Source: Nannocystis sp. RBIL2
GTDB lineage: Bacteria > Myxococcota_A > Polyangia > Nannocystales > Nannocystaceae
DNA length: 64,000 nucleotides
Assembly (NCBI RefSeq): GCF_026626745.1
Contig: NZ_JAPNJW010000002.1
Span: forward strand, 3,930,151 to 3,994,150
Direction of reading: 5' to 3'
Made by a program: the position numbers and the translations under genes. Shown in pieces: positions 59,174-64,000 of this stretch. Each line of letters begins with the position of its first letter. Positions within the stretch are counted from its first letter, which is position 1. The notes below the pieces were generated by a model, which saw only the letters and a program-made list of their open reading frames with translations, ran no database searches and was not told the origin of the DNA.

Positions 59174-60076
59174 ATGCGTACCGCCCGATTTTCTCTCACC
59201 TGTGCCCTCGCGTTCGCCCTTGCCGCTCCGCCGGCGCGCGCGGAGGAGCCGATGACATGGACCCCTGAAGCCCTCGAGCTCAACGCGCGAGGGGCCGAGT
59301 TCGGCCAAGCGCAAGACTACGCAGCAGCGTACGAGGCGTACTACGCCGCGTACAAGGCGATGCCCGACCCGATCCGCTACCACCGCGCGCGCGACTGGGT
59401 ATTCGGGTCGATGCGGAGCTCACTGCTCTCGCTGTACGAAACGACAGGCGAGGCTAAGTACCTGTGCCAAGTGCGGCGGATCCTGCTCGAGCATCTCGAG
59501 GAGTTGATGATCGCGTTCGGTGAGGACGCGGAGATCCCCGACGAACCCGGAATCCGTCGCCGCCTTCAGCAGGTCGACGAGGACATGCGCGCGCACGTGC
59601 CGAAGCCCGGCGAGAAAGAGTGCGTGCTCCCGACGACGCCCCGCACACCCGCACCGAAGCAGGTGGTGATCCGGACGGTGCCCGTGAAGGTCCCCAAGCC
59701 GGTGCCGGCACCACCCTCACCGCGCTCGCGCGGGATGCTCGCCGCCGGTGCGACCAGCCTCGCCGTCGGCAGCGCGCTCCTCGGCGTCATGACCTACGCG
59801 CTCGTCGCCCGTCGTACTGCGTACGAAGGCCTGCGCGAGCTCGATGCCGCAGCCGAGGGTCCGCTCGATCCCGTGGCGCAGGCCAACGCGGACGCTCTAC
59901 GTCGCGCGGGCCAGATCAACTACACGGCCGCCATCGCCACCGGGATCAGCGGCGGTGCGCTCGTGCTGACGGGCATCGGGCTCGTCGCGGGTTCTCGTGG
60001 CCGCGCGCGTCGCACCGCCGCGGCGCCCGTCGTCTCCTCGGGCCTGACCGGCCTGGTTCTCCACACTCAGTTCTAG
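59174..60076 (+). CDS. Periplasmic TPR-like protein with membrane tail
   Basis: A 300-residue protein. Signal peptide M-R-T-A-R-F-S-L-T-C-A-L-A-F-A-L-A with A-R-A cleavage; TPR-type helices (A-A-A-Y-E-A-Y-Y-A-A-Y-K-A-M-P-D-P, then Y-L-C-Q-V-R-R-I-L-L-E). A Pro/Val/Lys linker follows, then two hydrophobic segments (A-G-A-T-S-L-A-V-G-S-A-L-L-G-V and A-T-G-I-S-G-G-A-L-V-L-T-G-I) and an aromatic end (H-T-Q-F). It starts 7 bases after the kinase stop, so the pair is co-translated. It shares architecture with 17728-18987. ATG 59174 is used because upstream in-frame starts lie inside the kinase gene. Confidence 0.78.
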   Translation: MRTARFSLTCALAFALAAPPARAEEPMTWTPEALELNARGAEFGQAQDYAAAYEAYYAAYKAMPDPIRYHRARDWVFGSMRSSLLSLYETTGEAKYLCQVRRILLEHLEELMIAFGEDAEIPDEPGIRRRLQQVDEDMRAHVPKPGEKECVLPTTPRTPAPKQVVIRTVPVKVPKPVPAPPSPRSRGMLAAGATSLAVGSALLGVMTYALVARRTAYEGLRELDAAAEGPLDPVAQANADALRRAGQINYTAAIATGISGGALVLTGIGLVAGSRGRARRTAAAPVVSSGLTGLVLHTQF

Positions 60077-60089
60077 ATCGAGGTCATCC

Positions 60090-61817
60090 ATGTCGCGCCA
60101 CACCTTCGCGCCTCTCACTCTTCTCGCCCTCGGAGCCTGCAACACCGAGCAGGCGTATCAGGACCTGATCCAGAACCACGGCCAAACGTGGGACACAACG
60201 GCCGCCGCGTCGACAAGCGGTGCGGTCCCAACCGCCGGCGAGACAGCACCCACGACGTCGGCGAGTGGTGGCAGCGGTAGCGACGGCGCAACCGCAGGCA
60301 CCGAAGGCGACACATGGCCCACGGGCACCAGCGGCACGCAGCTCGACCTTCCGCCGGAGCTCGCCTTCTCCGTCACACCCGAGGCTGTCCAATTGGCCAC
60401 GTTCGTCGAGCTCGCCGCGACGTGCGTGGATGACGTCGGGATCGCCGAGGTGCGGTTCTTCGTCGACGGCGCGCCGCTCGCCAACGTTGCTGCGCCGCCC
60501 TTCGCGGCCCAGTGGCCCGTCAAGTCGACCGACGAGGATGGGCCGCGGAGCCTTCGCGCCGAGTGCGAGGATCTCGCCGGGCACGTCGTCGTCGATGAGC
60601 GGACAGTCGACGTCGCGCTACCCCAGTCTGGCACGATGGGGTGGCCGGCAACGCATCCCTCGGAGAACTGGGCTTCCGAAGCGCTCGACGCCTCGCCCGC
60701 ACCGGACGGTTCATGGTGGGTCTGTGGCTACGACAGCGACGGCGACGGGGGCGCCGCGATGTGGCTCGCCCGCTACTCGTCGAGCGGCCAGCTCCTGTTC
60801 GACAAGCTGATCTCCCGAGGTCCGGGCTTCTCGGGCACATGCTCCGGTATCGAGTCGTTCCCCGACGATCCTCACCGAGCAGCGCTCACCGGCGCCTGGA
60901 CCAAGGACGGGCTATCGCCGACGCTCTGGGTCGGCGTGGTCGACGACCGTGAGACTGAGTTCCTCCGCGCCGAGCACAAAGACACCCTCGTGGGCGAATT
61001 CGGCAACGACGTCGCGGTCACGCCGAACCATCAGATCCGGGTCACGGGCTACAAGATGATGGCTAACGACGACTATGACATCATCTACCACGCGATGACC
61101 GTGGACGGGGAAAAGCATCAGCTCGCATACGCCGGAGGCGACCTGTACACATCTCCATACGACGGCATCAAGAATATGGACGTCGGCGAGGCGATCGTCA
61201 TCCGACCAGATGGCACCTCGCTCATCGCCGGACGCACAAACTCGTACCAAGGCAACTCTCGGGGCATCATCGCGCTCGTAGGATCCGATCACGAGATCGT
61301 CGAGAACGACGTGTGGCCGTTCGTCCCGTCGCTTCCCGACGAACAACACCAGGGCTTCAATGACCTCACGGTCACGGATGACGGCCTTGTAGCGACCGCA
61401 GGTTGGTGGCGGCAGAAGCTCGAATTGGCAGCCCGGCCTCGGCTCCTGCATTTCCAACTCACCGATCTGGCTACCGAGCCGGATGCCTACACGCAGTCGG
61501 CCGTGGGCGAAGCCGCAGCGCGCTCGCTCGCGCGGATGAGCACCGGGTCAATCATGGTCGCCGCTGTGTGGGGCAACGAAGTCGAAGAAGACGACATCTG
61601 GCTGAAGAAATACCCTGCAACCGGTTGGGAATCTGAGCCCGACGGAGTGTGGCCGCAGACCTATTCCGGCTTCTTCCATGGTAACGATGCGCCGCACGCG
61701 ATTCGTATCAATGCCCTTGACGAGATCTTGGTTGTGGGGTTCGAGACGGTGCAGGTGATCAAGAACGGCAACGCCGTGAGCGTACGGCAGGCTTGGCTCC
61801 GCGCCTTTCACGGCTGA
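60090..61817 (+). CDS. Lipoprotein with Ig-like domain and beta-propeller-like repeats
   Basis: A 575-residue lipoprotein (lipobox L-A-L-G-A-C-N). A Thr/Ser/Gly linker (about 35-85) leads to an Ig-like domain (about 88-175: V-E-L-A-A-T-C-V-D-D-V-G-I-A-E-V-R-F-F-V-D-G-A, with separators). Repeats typical of a beta-propeller follow (G-S-W-W-V-C-G-Y, then Q-I-R-V-T-G-Y-K and G-T-S-L-I-A-G-R), as in surface binding or sensing proteins. Third gene of the kinase cassette, 13 bases after the TPR gene. It could be the extracellular sensor whose signal reaches the kinase, but that is inference. Confidence 0.8.
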   Translation: MSRHTFAPLTLLALGACNTEQAYQDLIQNHGQTWDTTAAASTSGAVPTAGETAPTTSASGGSGSDGATAGTEGDTWPTGTSGTQLDLPPELAFSVTPEAVQLATFVELAATCVDDVGIAEVRFFVDGAPLANVAAPPFAAQWPVKSTDEDGPRSLRAECEDLAGHVVVDERTVDVALPQSGTMGWPATHPSENWASEALDASPAPDGSWWVCGYDSDGDGGAAMWLARYSSSGQLLFDKLISRGPGFSGTCSGIESFPDDPHRAALTGAWTKDGLSPTLWVGVVDDRETEFLRAEHKDTLVGEFGNDVAVTPNHQIRVTGYKMMANDDYDIIYHAMTVDGEKHQLAYAGGDLYTSPYDGIKNMDVGEAIVIRPDGTSLIAGRTNSYQGNSRGIIALVGSDHEIVENDVWPFVPSLPDEQHQGFNDLTVTDDGLVATAGWWRQKLELAARPRLLHFQLTDLATEPDAYTQSAVGEAAARSLARMSTGSIMVAAVWGNEVEEDDIWLKKYPATGWESEPDGVWPQTYSGFFHGNDAPHAIRINALDEILVVGFETVQVIKNGNAVSVRQAWLRAFHG

Positions 61818-61820
61818 CAC

Positions 61821-62948
61821 TCACCCGGGCGGGATAAAGCGATCACACACCTCGTCGATCTTGGTGATCGCCGCCGTGACCAGCGGCGTAAAATCGTCAG
61901 TGGATCGGCAGCCGAGGACGCTGTTGGGCATCATCTCGGCGAACGTCCGAATGCGTGTCGGATAGTTGCCGCAGGGCTCCCCCCCGACCCCTTCGGTAAG
62001 AGCCACGAGGACTACGCCGTCCGCGTAGTTGTTCTTGAGCGCCAGAAGTTCCTGTACCCACTCCGCGGGGGTCCCGGGACTAAAGCTTTCGTCCATCGAT
62101 GACACCAGGACGATTACGAGCATCGCATCGTCGCGCAAGAAGCCTGCGTTACACCCCCCCTCGGCGATCATCTCGGGCTTGAGCGCGGTTATTGGGGTGA
62201 TCGCCGGACGATTGAAATTCCCCATGTCGCTCCGACCGACCCGTAGTAAGCAGTCGAGCGCCTCAGAGAATTGAGGGTCCTGACTGCGCACATAGCGCCG
62301 CCCCTCGGTAGTCGGGCACATCTTGTTGATGGCCCCCACCCCCCGTGGGTAAACGGAGCCTGCTCCATGCGCATTATCACACTCATCTTCGCTGGCCGCA
62401 CAGGCTAGCTCGGGGATGATGTCGCAGGGCGGATTAGGGACCCCAGTCATCCCCTTGCATTCGCTGTAACACAGTTCATCGGCTGCATTGTAGAATTGGT
62501 CCGTCGTGCTCGTGACCATGACCTGCAGGTCGTAGTTCTGCGCCTCGGTCGTGAGAGCGTTGACGAGCCCGAGTAATCTGGCAGCCTCGTGCTCCGCGAG
62601 CGTGCGGCCTTCATCCTGCTGGCTCTCCAGCGGACCCCCGATATGGTTGAGCGCGAGGAGAACATCAATCTTCTCGCACCCCTCGGGCACCGGCTCGAGC
62701 GTGTCGAAGTTTGGCATGTCCGGCGGCGGGGCGACGGTCGTGTCCGAGCCGGTCGAGGAGGAGGTCGAGGTCGACGACGTGCCCGAGTTCGAGCTCTCCT
62801 CGCCGGGCCCGCTGGACGAGCTGCTCGATGAGGGCGCCGAGGGGTTGGTCGTGATACTCGTCCCCCACCCCGAAGACTGCCCGTTCGGCGAGTTCTCGCA
62901 GGCGGCTAGCCCCAAAAGCACGAGGGCGTGGGTCAACGGACGTCGCAC
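61821..62948 (-). CDS. Lipoprotein with degenerate von Willebrand A-like domain
   Basis: About 375 residues from GTG 62948, which starts the signal V-R-R-P-L-T-H-A-L-V-L-L-G-L-A-A-C (lipobox L-A-A-C). A Ser-rich linker follows (about 22-70). The rest follows the pattern of myxobacterial VWA lipoproteins (K-I-D-V-L-L-A-L-N-H, later M-L-V-I-V-L-V-S-S-M-D-E-S), but the usual D-x-S-x-S metal site is replaced by A-L-N-H-I, so metal-dependent adhesion is unlikely. About eight Cys in the middle suggest disulfides. The frame is open to 63113 but would overlap the neighbouring gene. No clear Shine-Dalgarno supports the start. It converges on the gene before it with 3 bases between stops. Confidence 0.75.
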   Translation of the reverse strand: MRRPLTHALVLLGLAACENSPNGQSSGWGTSITTNPSAPSSSSSSSGPGEESSNSGTSSTSTSSSTGSDTTVAPPPDMPNFDTLEPVPEGCEKIDVLLALNHIGGPLESQQDEGRTLAEHEAARLLGLVNALTTEAQNYDLQVMVTSTTDQFYNAADELCYSECKGMTGVPNPPCDIIPELACAASEDECDNAHGAGSVYPRGVGAINKMCPTTEGRRYVRSQDPQFSEALDCLLRVGRSDMGNFNRPAITPITALKPEMIAEGGCNAGFLRDDAMLVIVLVSSMDESFSPGTPAEWVQELLALKNNYADGVVLVALTEGVGGEPCGNYPTRIRTFAEMMPNSVLGCRSTDDFTPLVTAAITKIDEVCDRFIPPG

Positions 62949-63036
62949 GGTAGGGAGAGTATCGCGTTTCACGCGCAGGATCCAGATGCAGACTGTCCCG
63001 GAAGAGGGCGCGCGCCCACCGCGCATCGCCTCCATT

Positions 63037-64000
63037 TTATCCAGGTTCGGGATCGTACCAGGACTGTTGCACACAGACGATACGGCGCTCGCTGGAACAG
63101 ATAGTATGGGCAATTAGCATGAAGTCGCCCTCCATGTAGTAGCCAAGACGGAACCAGCCGACGAACGACAATCCCCCGATCTCTTGTTTTGATTCTGAAG
63201 TCCAGTCCGCACACATCCGCCCCTCTGGACTGGGCCAGGGCAGATCGGGGTTCCAATCCGGGGTGGGAAAGATCCCCGTCCACATGCTTGCGTCGAGATC
63301 TTCCAGCACTTCCCCCATCTCCGTGACATTGATAGGGGCGAGAAACTTCCCGTACAGCAAGTGCTCAAAGTCGTGGGCGACCTTGACAATGTCGGGCCGG
63401 ATGTAGCGACCTGGGGAGTGAAAGAAGGTTTCTTTAGGCCCGGAAGTGGATGTCCAAAGCCACGCCTTGTATGTTCCGCCGAGCCCGCCTTTCGCGGCCA
63501 AGCTCTGGCACTTCAGATCTGCGCCCGCGACCCCTCCCAGATTTCCACTGTACTTCTCGCTCGAGATGAAGACGAGCATCGAAGGGGCGGTGCAGTTGGG
63601 ATAGCACGCGTCGCCGTAGATGTCGTTTCCATCGTCGCACTCCTCCCCTGCAGCCTTGTTCCGGTACCCATCTCCGCACTCGACGGGAGTACAGTCGCCG
63701 TCACACGTCGGCGTGCTCCCGACCTCGTCGCATGCTTCGACGCCCTCGCGCACAAGACCGTCGCCGCACTCTGCACGCTCACAGGAGGTCAGGCAGTCGT
63801 CGGCATCGTCCGCGTTGCCGTCATCGCACTCTTCGTGCCCGGCCCAAACTTCGGCATCACCGCACGTGGCGCTCAGGCAGGTCAGCACGCATCCATCCGA
63901 TGAATCGGAGTTGCCGTCGTCGCACTCCTCCACGCCGAGCCACACGACCCCATCTCCGCAGGTGGCGACGAGGCAGTTGGAGAGGCAAGCGTCGGAGTCG
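63037..64000 (-). CDS. DUF4215-repeat protein with DUF1554-like domain (5' end outside window)
   Basis: A minus-strand relative of the tandem array. The frame is open to the right edge, so the signal and first modules are missing. Four modules are visible (C-G-D-G-V-V-W-L-G-V-E-E-C and on), then the C-terminal domain starting M-L-V-F-I-S-S-E-K-Y-S-G-N-L-G-G, with Y-K-A-W-L-W, A-P-I-N-V-T-E-M-G and R-R-I-V-C-V-Q-Q. The domain differs from the array copies in length and in W-L-W replacing W-L-S, so it is an older paralogue, not a recent duplicate. It lies 88 bases upstream of the VWA-like lipoprotein gene on the same strand. Confidence 0.88.
   Translation of the reverse strand, partial: DSDACLSNCLVATCGDGVVWLGVEECDDGNSDSSDGCVLTCLSATCGDAEVWAGHEECDDGNADDADDCLTSCERAECGDGLVREGVEACDEVGSTPTCDGDCTPVECGDGYRNKAAGEECDDGNDIYGDACYPNCTAPSMLVFISSEKYSGNLGGVAGADLKCQSLAAKGGLGGTYKAWLWTSTSGPKETFFHSPGRYIRPDIVKVAHDFEHLLYGKFLAPINVTEMGEVLEDLDASMWTGIFPTPDWNPDLPWPSPEGRMCADWTSESKQEIGGLSFVGWFRLGYYMEGDFMLIAHTICSSERRIVCVQQSWYDPEPG

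Overview
The window is high-GC DNA dominated by large lipoproteins with Thr/Ser-rich linkers, Cys-rich DUF4215 repeat proteins, Ser/Thr kinases with long C-terminal extensions, FHA and WD40 proteins and a type VI secretion (T6SS) sheath operon. This combination points to a myxobacterium, most likely of the Nannocystis/Plesiocystis group (Nannocystineae). That is an inference from gene content; no rRNA or other phylogenetic marker is present. No rRNA, tRNA or CRISPR array was recognised.

Layout. (1) 0-19 kb, envelope and signalling: the 3' end of a TPR gene, a Tat-exported protein, a minus-strand Mla-type lipid transport operon (two MlaE permeases, MlaF ATPase, MlaD), an SGNH-hydrolase lipoprotein, a Thr-rich lipoprotein, a degenerate metallo-beta-lactamase-fold lipoprotein, a Ser/Thr kinase, then a tight four-gene thiol-redox operon (VKOR-DsbA fusion, OmpA-like anchored protein, small membrane protein, thioredoxin-like protein). 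(2) 19.5-28.1 kb: seven tandem paralogues encoding lipoproteins built from DUF4215 modules plus a C-terminal DUF1554-like domain. One copy has lost its C-terminal domain by deletion. An eighth, partial copy lies at the right edge on the minus strand. (3) 28.1-45.5 kb, T6SS: a DUF4150 (PAAR-like) tip, a putative toxin and a frameshifted SMI1/KNR4 immunity gene; an orphan type-ISP-like DNA methyltransferase; an FHA-WD40 protein; then a minus-strand operon tssB-tssC-kinase-(FHA-LysM-murein endopeptidase)-SDR, with divergent hcp and clpV. The kinase tail carries a bank of T-M-I-L-P-D motifs suited to FHA recognition, suggesting phospho-control of sheath assembly and wall opening. (4) 45.6-47.2 kb: a lipoprotein ending in an endosialidase-type (S74) chaperone domain, and a SIMPL protein. 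(5) 47.2-57 kb, accessory region: a tyrosine integrase, a cluster of unfamiliar proteins arranged around a 14-bp repeat operator and interrupted by an IS3-family and an IS1182-family element, and a PP2C phosphatase. Both insertions can be read back to the pre-insertion state. (6) 57.3-64 kb: a kinase-TPR-lipoprotein cassette, a lipoprotein with a degenerate von Willebrand A-like fold, and the partial DUF4215 gene.

Across the first 46 kb a short hairpin motif (TGTCC, four bases, GGACA) recurs between genes and inside coding sequence in different reading frames. I did not find it in the accessory region. It is the most unusual non-genic signal here.
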